Notes under the pieces: generated by a model
Told to the model about the DNA's origin: nothing
Databases searched by the model: none
The model's input: only the letters and a program-made list of their open reading frames with translations
Origin: DATEUP01 sp041485285
Lineage (GTDB): Archaea; Thermoplasmatota; DTKX01; DATEUP01
NCBI GenBank assembly: GCA_041485285.1
Contig: JBGPJF010000020.1
Location: 1-38,264, forward strand
Length of the DNA stretch: 38,264 nucleotides
Direction: 5' to 3'
Shown here: positions 17,003 to 23,862 of the stretch, in pieces
Layout: each line of letters starts with the position of its first letter
How positions within the stretch are numbered: position 1 is the stretch's first letter
Program-made: the position numbers and the translations under genes

Positions 17003-17012
17003 GATAAATACA
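17003..17012 (-). promoter_or_regulatory. TATA-like box for the large exported protein
   Basis: The minus strand reads TGTATTTATC, centred about 32 bases before ATG 16975. The expected transcription start is within a few bases of the start codon, implying a leaderless or nearly leaderless message. Confidence 0.5.
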
Positions 17013-17057
17013 TTCTTGAATGCCACAGAATCGCGGGTGGCTGCGCGCGCCAGGGCT

Positions 17058-19346
17058 TCACTCTTCCGATGAATCCGAGCCGGAAGGCGCCTGGTCCTTC
17101 GAAGCGCCCTCGCGTTCTTCCCGCTGCTTCTCGAGCATGTGCTCCTCGCCGCCTTGCCTGCGGACATCGAGCGTGCGCAGCAGCATGAAGAGCGCCATGG
17201 CGGCCGCCGAAGACACGAGGAAGATCATCACCCCGAAGCCGCCGTAGTGGTCGACGAGGAAGCCGGTGGTGATGGGCCCGACGATCATCGACGAGGAGAT
17301 CACGACGGAGTAGAGGCCCATGGTGGTGCCGCGCTTGTCGCTCTGCGAGACGTCGGTGAGGCCCGCAAGCGCCGCGGGGCCAAACGCGCCGGCCATGAGG
17401 CCGAAGATGATGAGCGGGGCGACCAGCTGGGGCGAGGTGAGCTTGGAGAAGGTGGCCTGCGCGGTCTCGCGCTTGACCTTGATCGTCGCGAAGGAGGACG
17501 AGACGGTCCAATCGTCGCCGGAGCGGGCGAGGATGTAGGTGCCTAGGGTGCCGTTGGGCGCGTAGCCGAGGAAGGTCGGCTGCCCGGCGGACACGGCGAA
17601 GTGCGTGGCGGAGAGGTTGGAGGGCAGCGGGACGAACCCGTCAAGGGGACCAAGCGCGCCCCGCTCGTGGACGAATGTGCCGCCGCCGTGGGGCCCGAAT
17701 GCAACGAAGAGGTAGGCGCTGCTCGTCCGCAGCGCCGCAAAGGACGCGCCTTCGGGGAACGCGAAGTGCTCGAGCACCGCCCCCGAAGAGGCGTTCACGA
17801 GGTCGGCGGCCCCCGAGGTGACCAGCGTCACCGAGCCTGCGCGCGCCCCGTCGCCAAGGAGCACAGCCGAGTAGTTTTCGAAGAACGCCGTGGTCGATGG
17901 CCCGCTCGTGGTGAAGGTGACGAGCCCGGAGCCCCAGCTGGTGTGGACGAGCACGTAGAGCTCAGGGCCGTCGAAGAGGGCGTCCACGACCCTTTCCCCC
18001 GGGGCCAGTGCGGGCATTGCCGGGGCGCTTGCAGGAACATGGGGCCCGGAAAAGTGCAATCCGTCGCGGTCGGCGAAGAAGATCTCCGGGTGGCCGTCGA
18101 GGTCGATGTCGCCTGCGGCCACGGCGTGCGGTTCGTGGGCCGGCGTGACCCATGTGACGGCGACGGGGTCGAGTCCGATCAGTTCCACGGCTTCCGGATT
18201 CGTAGAAACAAGCGCGCTCGTCGGCCCTAAGCCGGGGGCAATCTGGACGCGCCCGAACCCGCCTTCGGGGGGCGCGAGCTCCGACATGACGGTGCCGTTG
18301 TCGTCGATCAGGTACACCCCGGCACCGGACTGGAGGATGAGTTCGAAGGCTGGGTCGCCGTCCAGCTGCGTGGGCAGCGCCGTGTGCGCGGCTGGCGCGA
18401 TCGTGAGGGGGGCCGTCAGGAATACACCTCCAACGGTGAGCATGATCCCGACGATCCCGACGGTGCCCACGATCATGATTTTCGTGCGGCCGTATTTGTC
18501 GGAGGCCCACCCGTAGAGGAACTGGGTCGCGAGGAAGATCGTCCCGCCTCCCCCGAGGAGGACGGCAAGGTCGCGGCCGGTCAACCCGAGCTCTTGAGTG
18601 CCCGCCTTCGAAGTAAACGTGAGCATCGTGGAGACGAGGAGGTAAATGATGAACCAGGGCGCGATGAGCAGGATCACGCTGCGCTGCTTGAGCACGGAGA
18701 AGACGGCGCTGAAGGAGATCTCGCTGGTCAGGCGCCCCTCGCGCTTGGGCTCGTTCACGTTGATGGTCGCCCACACCCAAGCGACGAGCCCCATGAGGCC
18801 GGCAACGACGAAGGTCATCCCGATGTTGTCCTTGAAGGTGTCAATGAGCAGGCCGCCGACGCCGAACCCGACGATCCACCCGAAGAGGTTGGTGAAGTCG
18901 AACACGCCCATGATTTTCCCGCGGCTCTCGCGGGGCGCGTAGTCGGCGATGAGGGCAAGCGAGGACACGAGGATGGCGGCGGCGCTCATGCCGTGGAAGG
19001 CGTTGATGGCGAAGAGGTACACGGGGTCCTTGGAGACAAGGAGGAGGAACAGGGCGAGGGAGCCTCCAAGGAGGCCGACGAGCAGGACATTCTTCCGCCC
19101 GTGCTTGTCGATGTACGCGCCGAGGGCAAGGACGGTGATGAGTTCGAAGATCGGCGACGAGGAGACGACGATGCCGAACAGGAAGTACGACTTGAGCCCG
19201 ATGATGTAGATGGGGAAGGCGATGAGCATGATCGCAAACGACGCGCGGATCATGAAGGTGGAGAAGTAGAGGGCCGTGAGCATGCGGCCGAACCAGTGGG
19301 CGGAGAGGTTGGCTTCGTCGACCTGCCGATCCCATGGAAAGCGCAA
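17058..19346 (-). CDS. MFS transporter with inserted propeller-like ectodomain
   Basis: This is a 762-residue major facilitator superfamily transporter with twelve predicted membrane segments. Motif A is present in both halves: GAYIDKHGRK (about 76-85, loop 2-3) and GWASDKYGRT (about 279-288, loop 8-9). Segments 1-9 end near 310 and segments 10-12 run about 641-723. Between segments 9 and 10, on the outside face, lie about 320 residues of beta-rich sequence. This includes VAAGDIDLDGHPEIFFAD (about 410-427), an FG-GAP-like calcium loop. The C-terminus is a charged cytoplasmic tail. TTG 19346 was chosen because a G-rich ribosome-site-like stretch precedes it; TTG 19382 is the alternative. It follows the Sec61-beta gene closely. 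Drug/sugar/peptide substrate cannot be told. Confidence 0.85.
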   Translation of the reverse strand: MRFPWDRQVDEANLSAHWFGRMLTALYFSTFMIRASFAIMLIAFPIYIIGLKSYFLFGIVVSSSPIFELITVLALGAYIDKHGRKNVLLVGLLGGSLALFLLLVSKDPVYLFAINAFHGMSAAAILVSSLALIADYAPRESRGKIMGVFDFTNLFGWIVGFGVGGLLIDTFKDNIGMTFVVAGLMGLVAWVWATINVNEPKREGRLTSEISFSAVFSVLKQRSVILLIAPWFIIYLLVSTMLTFTSKAGTQELGLTGRDLAVLLGGGGTIFLATQFLYGWASDKYGRTKIMIVGTVGIVGIMLTVGGVFLTAPLTIAPAAHTALPTQLDGDPAFELILQSGAGVYLIDDNGTVMSELAPPEGGFGRVQIAPGLGPTSALVSTNPEAVELIGLDPVAVTWVTPAHEPHAVAAGDIDLDGHPEIFFADRDGLHFSGPHVPASAPAMPALAPGERVVDALFDGPELYVLVHTSWGSGLVTFTTSGPSTTAFFENYSAVLLGDGARAGSVTLVTSGAADLVNASSGAVLEHFAFPEGASFAALRTSSAYLFVAFGPHGGGTFVHERGALGPLDGFVPLPSNLSATHFAVSAGQPTFLGYAPNGTLGTYILARSGDDWTVSSSFATIKVKRETAQATFSKLTSPQLVAPLIIFGLMAGAFGPAALAGLTDVSQSDKRGTTMGLYSVVISSSMIVGPITTGFLVDHYGGFGVMIFLVSSAAAMALFMLLRTLDVRRQGGEEHMLEKQREEREGASKDQAPSGSDSSEE

Positions 19347-19390
19347 GGCAGACCCCCCAATCCCGGCAGGGCCGCGGGGCAAAGGCCGGA

Positions 19391-19567
19391 CTACACTTGG
19401 ATGAAGGCGGCGGCAAGGCCGACGATGGCGACGGTGATGACGCAGAAGATGAAGACGGCCTGGGGAGGCACTTTGATGGCGCGGTCGTCCTCGGCGTCGA
19501 AGTAGCGCATGAGGCCGGCGGCGGACTGGAACCCTTCGCCCTTGGAGCTGCGGCGGATTTCGGCCAT
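19391..19567 (-). CDS. secG: preprotein translocase Sec61-beta subunit
   Basis: This is a 58-residue gene for the small subunit of the archaeal SecYE-beta channel, which exports signal-peptide proteins. The N-terminus has the family motif GFQSAAGLMRYFDAEDD (about residues 12-28), corresponding to the usual 'GLxxSAGLxRYFDEE' stretch. KVPPQAVF follows, then one C-terminal membrane segment (about 37-55). Length and topology match archaeal Sec61-beta (about 50-60 residues). ATG 19567 is about 34 bases downstream of a T-rich patch (minus-strand CTTTTTAC, 19598-19605) that may be a promoter. It sits between a propeller surface protein and an MFS transporter, and is short enough to be missed by gene callers with a length cutoff. 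Confidence 0.92.
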   Translation of the reverse strand: MAEIRRSSKGEGFQSAAGLMRYFDAEDDRAIKVPPQAVFIFCVITVAIVGLAAAFIQV

Positions 19568-19661
19568 GGCTTCAGCAAGGGGAGCAGGCGGGGGGTAAAA
19601 AGGGTTGCGCCCTGGCGACCGGCGCGCCTGGTGCGGACGTGGCCTTTGGCGGCAAGCGCCC

Positions 19662-20936
19662 TCACCCGCGGCCGCCGCCTTTCGTGCGGGCGGAAGCGAT
19701 GGCCAGGCCCAGGGCGGCGGCGCCGGCGACCAGGACGATGAGGAGCGGAACCGCCCATTCCATAAGCGGGTTGGGGCCGCATTTGCACGAGGCGGGCGCG
19801 GGGAACGGCGCGGCCTTTCCGAATGCGACGGTCGGCGCCCCGGCGCCGCCCTCCGTCCATAGGGCGGTCACGTTTCCGCCCGCGGTCCCGCTGCCCCACG
19901 GGACGAAGGCGGCGCTCACCCACCTGCCTTGACCCGAAGAGGAAAGCGAAGAGGGCGATCCCCACTCGCCGTTCACGCGCGCGCGCAGGCGGATGGCGCC
20001 CGCGGCGTTCTCGTAGAGGACGGCGACGTTGCCTTGTCCGTCGCTGACAAGCGAGGGGTGGTCGCCGCCCTCGGCGAGGTCGCTCACGGCGACGGCGGTC
20101 GACCAATTCCCTGCAGGGCCGCGCTCCGTGTATCGAACCTCGGCCGACCCGCTTAGTTCGGCGCTGTAGGCGACCGCCACGGCGCTCCCCGTGAGCGCGA
20201 TGGAGGGGTCGTGGGCGGACACGCCGGCGGGGTTCACGCGTTCCAAGGCCGACCACCCGCCGGGGACGGTTTGCAAGAACCAGACGTCCGTGCTGCGTGC
20301 CACGACGCTGAAGAAAGCAACGTAGGCGGTGGCGTTCTGATCAACCGCAACGGCCGGGTTATTGGCGTCTTGGGCCCCGTGCGTTGCCTGTACCGTTGGC
20401 TGCCAGCCTTGACGATCGCGGAAGCGGTAGTAGATCTGGTAGTGGGTGCCGTCGTACCCGTACCAAACGATGTGGACTTGATTGTGCTCGTCGAGGCCAA
20501 GCGAAGGGAAGCCGGAGTACCCGGGCGTGTCGGAGACCCGTTGGAGGTGGGTCCAATTGGGCCCGCCGGCCCAACTCGCGTAAAACACCTGCCGGTCGGG
20601 GCCCACGAATTCGGTCCACGCAACATGGAGGACTCCTTCGCCGTCCACTGCGACGCACGAACGGAACGCCTCGGCCGTGCCAAGCTGCGGGAGGAAAGCC
20701 CACGTGGCGCCGCCGTCCCCCGACTGCTTGACCGCAATGCGCGTGGAGTTCCCCTCGGGAACGGTGTACGTGGCAAACAGCGTGCCGTTGGGCGCCGAAG
20801 CAAGCTTGCGCTCCGCGTTTGAGGAAGTGCCGGCCACGACCGTGGGGCCGTAATCGGCCGCGGAGGGCGCGGCTGCGATGAATAGCAAACAGGCGGCAAG
20901 CACGACGCAAAAGGCCCGGCGCTTCGCCCGCCCCAT
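19662..20936 (-). CDS. secreted beta-propeller (Asp-box) surface protein, C-terminal anchor
   Basis: This 424-residue protein has a signal peptide (residues 1-26, ending PSAAD) and a body of repeated four-strand units. The repeats read 'V.VD..G..H.AW....' (for example AVDGEGVLHVAWTEF, NQVHIVWYGYDG, VSDGQGNVAVLYENA). One perfect Asp-box, SGDGGATW, is present, the hallmark loop of BNR/sialidase-like propellers. A membrane segment (about 393-415, LMEWAVPLLIVLVAGAAALG) and a short basic tail anchor it. Two cysteines (CKC) precede the anchor. The open frame extends upstream into hmgR, but only ATG 20936 gives a proper signal peptide. No sialidase active-site Arg triad or other catalytic set is evident, so carbohydrate or protein binding is more likely than hydrolysis. 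Confidence 0.8.
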   Translation of the reverse strand: MGRAKRRAFCVVLAACLLFIAAAPSAADYGPTVVAGTSSNAERKLASAPNGTLFATYTVPEGNSTRIAVKQSGDGGATWAFLPQLGTAEAFRSCVAVDGEGVLHVAWTEFVGPDRQVFYASWAGGPNWTHLQRVSDTPGYSGFPSLGLDEHNQVHIVWYGYDGTHYQIYYRFRDRQGWQPTVQATHGAQDANNPAVAVDQNATAYVAFFSVVARSTDVWFLQTVPGGWSALERVNPAGVSAHDPSIALTGSAVAVAYSAELSGSAEVRYTERGPAGNWSTAVAVSDLAEGGDHPSLVSDGQGNVAVLYENAAGAIRLRARVNGEWGSPSSLSSSGQGRWVSAAFVPWGSGTAGGNVTALWTEGGAGAPTVAFGKAAPFPAPASCKCGPNPLMEWAVPLLIVLVAGAAALGLAIASARTKGGGRG

Positions 20937-20982
20937 GCCCGCGCTACCGCCAATGGGGCGTATTGAACGGTGCGGAATGTTC

Positions 20983-22221
20983 TCAGCGCCCCAGGCGCGC
21001 GTGCGCTCGCCCCAAGTGGCCGGCAGCGATCGCGCCCATGAGGGAGAGTCCGCCCGCGAGGACCGCGGCCGCCACGACCTCGGCAAACTTGCGCGCCTTG
21101 CCCGCGCCCGCGCACCCCATGAGCTGCAGGCACTCCGCTTGCGTGGGGAAGCGCGTTCCGCCGCCGATGGTGCCGACCTCGAGGGCCGGCAGGCTCACGG
21201 CGAAGTAAAGTCCGGCGCGGTCGGCTTCGGCCGTCGTGAAGCCAAGCGACCCGTCGACGACCTGCGCGGCGTCTTGCCCCGTCGCGATGAAGACCGCCGC
21301 AAGGACATTGGCGAAGTGCGCGTTGAACCCGAGCGCGCCCGCCTTCGCCGACCCCACGAGGTTCTTGCGTGTGTTCACGTCGGCGACCTCCTCGGGGGTG
21401 GTGTGGAGTTTGTCCCTCACAACTTTCGCGGGCAGCTGCACCTCGGCAATGACGGACTTCCCGCGCCCCTCCGTGAGGTTGATCCCGGCGGCCTTCTTGT
21501 CCGTGCACATGTTCCCCGAGAGGGCCGACAGCCTTGCGCCGGTCCCTTTCTCAATGACCTTGGCGGCCGCCTCGGTTGCAAGGGTGGCCATGTTCATGCC
21601 CATGGCGTCGCCCGTCTGATAGTGGAAGCGCAGGAACAGCGTGCGCCCGACCGCGTAGGGGGAGATGCCAAGCAGCTTGCCGTGCGAGGTCGTCCCCTCC
21701 GCGGCCTTGCGGAGGTCTTCGAGGTGCTCCTGCACGAAGCGGCGGGCGGCGACGAGGTGGCCCACGTCGCGGCACACGAACGCCGGGGCGCGCGTCATCG
21801 CGTCGGCGAGGATCGCGACCCGCGCGCCGCCTGCCGCGGAAATGATGGAGCAGCCGCGGTTGACCGACGCCACGAGCGCGCCCTCCGTGGTGGCAAGCGG
21901 CACGTAGAACGAGCCCTTGGCGTGCTCGCCCACGACCTTGAGGGGGCCCGCAAGGCCGACGGGCACCTGTGCGGCGCCGATGAAATTCTCGATGTTTTTG
22001 CGCGCCTCGTCGGGCCGGATGACGCTCGAGGCGACCGCGCGCAGGCGCGCGCCCGTGGCGCGCTCGGCCGCGGCGCGGCGCAGCTGCGTGGCGATGTCGG
22101 GGCCAAACGACGCGTCGAGGTCGTGCATCTTGAGCTCGCCCGAAAGGATCCCCTCGACCGGGTCGCCCTCGCGCGTGGGCCGGCCCGCCGCCTTGCGCGG
22201 CAGCCCCTTGCCTTTCTTCAC
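20983..22221 (-). CDS. hmgA: hydroxymethylglutaryl-CoA reductase, class I
   Basis: This enzyme reduces HMG-CoA to mevalonate with NADPH, the committing step of isoprenoid and therefore archaeal ether-lipid synthesis. It has 412 residues, close to the usual archaeal length, with no membrane anchor. Catalytic residues are all visible: Glu113 in TTEGALVAS, Lys242 in TDKKAAGIN, Asp317 in GQDAAQ and His407 in GHLGRAH. The NADP-binding stretch GDAMGMNM (204-211) and the GTIGGGTRFPTQ motif (350-361) are intact. This is class I by sequence. The start is GTG 22221, 12 bases after the pyrI stop, so the gene is probably transcribed with pyrB-pyrI. The Lys/Arg-rich first 17 residues are not part of the catalytic core. 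Confidence 0.96.
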   Translation of the reverse strand: MKKGKGLPRKAAGRPTREGDPVEGILSGELKMHDLDASFGPDIATQLRRAAAERATGARLRAVASSVIRPDEARKNIENFIGAAQVPVGLAGPLKVVGEHAKGSFYVPLATTEGALVASVNRGCSIISAAGGARVAILADAMTRAPAFVCRDVGHLVAARRFVQEHLEDLRKAAEGTTSHGKLLGISPYAVGRTLFLRFHYQTGDAMGMNMATLATEAAAKVIEKGTGARLSALSGNMCTDKKAAGINLTEGRGKSVIAEVQLPAKVVRDKLHTTPEEVADVNTRKNLVGSAKAGALGFNAHFANVLAAVFIATGQDAAQVVDGSLGFTTAEADRAGLYFAVSLPALEVGTIGGGTRFPTQAECLQLMGCAGAGKARKFAEVVAAAVLAGGLSLMGAIAAGHLGRAHARLGR

Positions 22222-22233
22222 CGGCCCGGCCCC

Positions 22234-22692
22234 CTACTTCATGTTAGCAAGGACATTGGAGACCTCGCGCTCGCAGTAGCCACAGCGCAGCAGCAGGGGG
22301 TCGCGCCGGACGACCCGGAAGCGGCTGTCGATCGGCTCCTGGAAATTCGAGATGCAGTTCAGGTTCTCGCAGCGCAAGATCCCGACGACCTCGTCGGGCA
22401 GCGTCACGCGGTGCTTGGCCTCCACATTGAAATTGCGGATGATGTTGATCGTCGCCTTCGGCGCGATGAGCGAGATCTTGTCGACTTCCTTGGGCTCGAG
22501 CTCGCGGTCTTCGATCTTCACGATGTCTTTCCACCCCTGGTCGGCCGAGGGGACATGCATGAGGACGGACACGGTGGACGAAGCGCCGCGTTCGGCGATC
22601 CCCAGGATGCGGACGACTTGGAGCGCCATCCCCACGGTGATGTGGTCGATGACCGTGCCGTTCTTGATCGGCGTGACCTTGAGTTCCTTCAC
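22234..22692 (-). CDS. pyrI: aspartate carbamoyltransferase regulatory chain
   Basis: This is the 152-residue regulatory subunit that binds nucleotide effectors and holds catalytic trimers together. The N-terminal allosteric domain (KNGTVIDHI, then VVRILGI) precedes the zinc domain, whose four ligands are C108, C113, C137 and C140 (CX4C and CX2C). The length is typical. The start is GTG 22692, whose last bases overlap the pyrB TGA stop (GTGA, four bases), so the two are translationally coupled. Presence of the regulatory chain implies feedback control of pyrimidine synthesis by nucleotides, as known for the family. Confidence 0.97.
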   Translation of the reverse strand: MKELKVTPIKNGTVIDHITVGMALQVVRILGIAERGASSTVSVLMHVPSADQGWKDIVKIEDRELEPKEVDKISLIAPKATINIIRNFNVEAKHRVTLPDEVVGILRCENLNCISNFQEPIDSRFRVVRRDPLLLRCGYCEREVSNVLANMK

Positions 22693-23651
22693 GCCGGCTG
22701 CCCCCCGTGGAGCTCCTTGAGGACCTCTTCGCCGCGCAGGATAAGCGCCAGAAGCGCGCTGCGCACGTGTACGCCGTACTGCGCCTGCTCGAAGTACTTC
22801 GCGTGCGGGGTGGCGTCGACCGCCGGGTCGATCTCATCGACGCGCGGGAGCGGGTGCATGACAATCGCGTTCGACTTGGCCGCCTTGAGGGCCTGCACCG
22901 TGAGCCGGTAGGAGCCCGCGACGCGCGCGTACTCCTCGGGGTCGGGGAAGCGCTCCTTTTGGATCCGCGTCATGTATAGGACGTCCACGTCCGGGATGAC
23001 GGCCTCGAGCGTCGTCTCGGTCCGGGGGGCCGTCCCCTTCTCTTCGAGCGCGCGGATGATCTCGGCGGGCATCTGCAGCGTCTTGGGCGCCACGAGCGTG
23101 ACCTTTGCGCCAAAGCGCGCGAGCGCATACGAAAGCGAGTGGACGGTGCGCCCGTACTTCAGGTCGCCTACAAGGGCCACCTTGACCCCCTCGATCTTCC
23201 CGAAGTGCCGCCGGATGGTGTAGAGGTCAAGCAGCGTCTGGGTCGGGTGCTGCCCGGACCCGTCGCCCCCGTTGATGATGGGGATCGTAGCGAACTGTGC
23301 GCACATCCGAGCGGCCCCCTCGCGCGGGTGGCGCAGCACCGCCGCGTCGCTGTACCCCGAGACCATCCGGATCGTGTCGGCAAGGGTTTCCCCCTTGGTG
23401 GCCGAGGTGGAGCCGCTCTCCGAAAACCCGATCACGTCGCCTCCGAGGCGGTTCATCGCCGACTCGAAGGAGAGGCGCGTGCGCGTCGAGGGTTCGAAGA
23501 ACATGGTGGCAAGCACCCACCCGCCGAGCAGGTCGGGGTGTTCGTCCCTTGCCGCAAGTTCCGCGATCCGCTCGGCCGTGTCGAGGGTGAGGCGGATCTC
23601 GTCGTCGGTGAGGTCATTGATCGAAACGACGCTGCGGTCCTTCAACGTCAT
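22689..23651 (-). CDS. pyrB: aspartate carbamoyltransferase catalytic chain
   Basis: This 320-residue enzyme joins carbamoyl phosphate and aspartate in the first committed step of pyrimidine synthesis. Carbamoyl-phosphate site FEPSTRTR (about 52-59), the catalytic-loop Lys in SATKGE (about 86), HPTQ (135-138) and the aspartate-site stretch HPLPRVDEI are all present. ATG 23651 was chosen because GGAGGGG stands eight bases upstream. The 22 extra codons upstream are not conserved family sequence and would cover the promoter. It heads a pyrB-pyrI-hmgA run and is divergent from the peptide-binding lipoprotein gene. Confidence 0.97.
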   Translation of the reverse strand: MTLKDRSVVSINDLTDDEIRLTLDTAERIAELAARDEHPDLLGGWVLATMFFEPSTRTRLSFESAMNRLGGDVIGFSESGSTSATKGETLADTIRMVSGYSDAAVLRHPREGAARMCAQFATIPIINGGDGSGQHPTQTLLDLYTIRRHFGKIEGVKVALVGDLKYGRTVHSLSYALARFGAKVTLVAPKTLQMPAEIIRALEEKGTAPRTETTLEAVIPDVDVLYMTRIQKERFPDPEEYARVAGSYRLTVQALKAAKSNAIVMHPLPRVDEIDPAVDATPHAKYFEQAQYGVHVRSALLALILRGEEVLKELHGGQPA

Positions 23652-23685
23652 TCCAATTACCCCTCCGGCGCGAGCGGGGCGCGCC

Positions 23686-23694
23686 CATTTATGG
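23686..23694 (-). promoter_or_regulatory. TATA-like box for pyrB
   Basis: The minus strand reads CCATAAATG, centred about 39 bases before ATG 23651. This leaves room for a short leader carrying the GGAGGGG ribosome site at 23660-23666. The 211-base divergent region between pyrB and the binding-protein gene holds this and the opposing box. Confidence 0.55.
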
Positions 23695-23780
23695 TTGACG
23701 ATGGGCGTCGATTCCAACGTCGTTACGCGCCGTGGGCTCCGGGGGTGAACTAAATGTCAAATCCAGGGGGCCACCGGAAC

Positions 23781-23788
23781 CTATAAAT
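23781..23788 (+). promoter_or_regulatory. TATA-like box for the peptide-binding protein gene
   Basis: CTATAAAT preceded by ACCGGAAC (a BRE-like purine run) is a good archaeal promoter. It predicts transcription near 23808-23812 and a leader of about 50 bases before ATG 23863. A second weaker AT patch at 23806-23812 (ACTATTT) could also serve. No strong ribosome site precedes the ATG. Confidence 0.6.
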
Positions 23789-23862
23789 GAAAATCATCCC
23801 ACTGAACTATTTCGTGCAATTCCAGGCTTTCCGCAGGGGAGTGCACAGGGGTTTCGCTGCCA

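Noticed and set aside
20878..22911. 677-codon plus-strand frame over hmgA-pyrI
   Set aside because: It covers three well-recognised minus-strand genes and shows no domain of its own.
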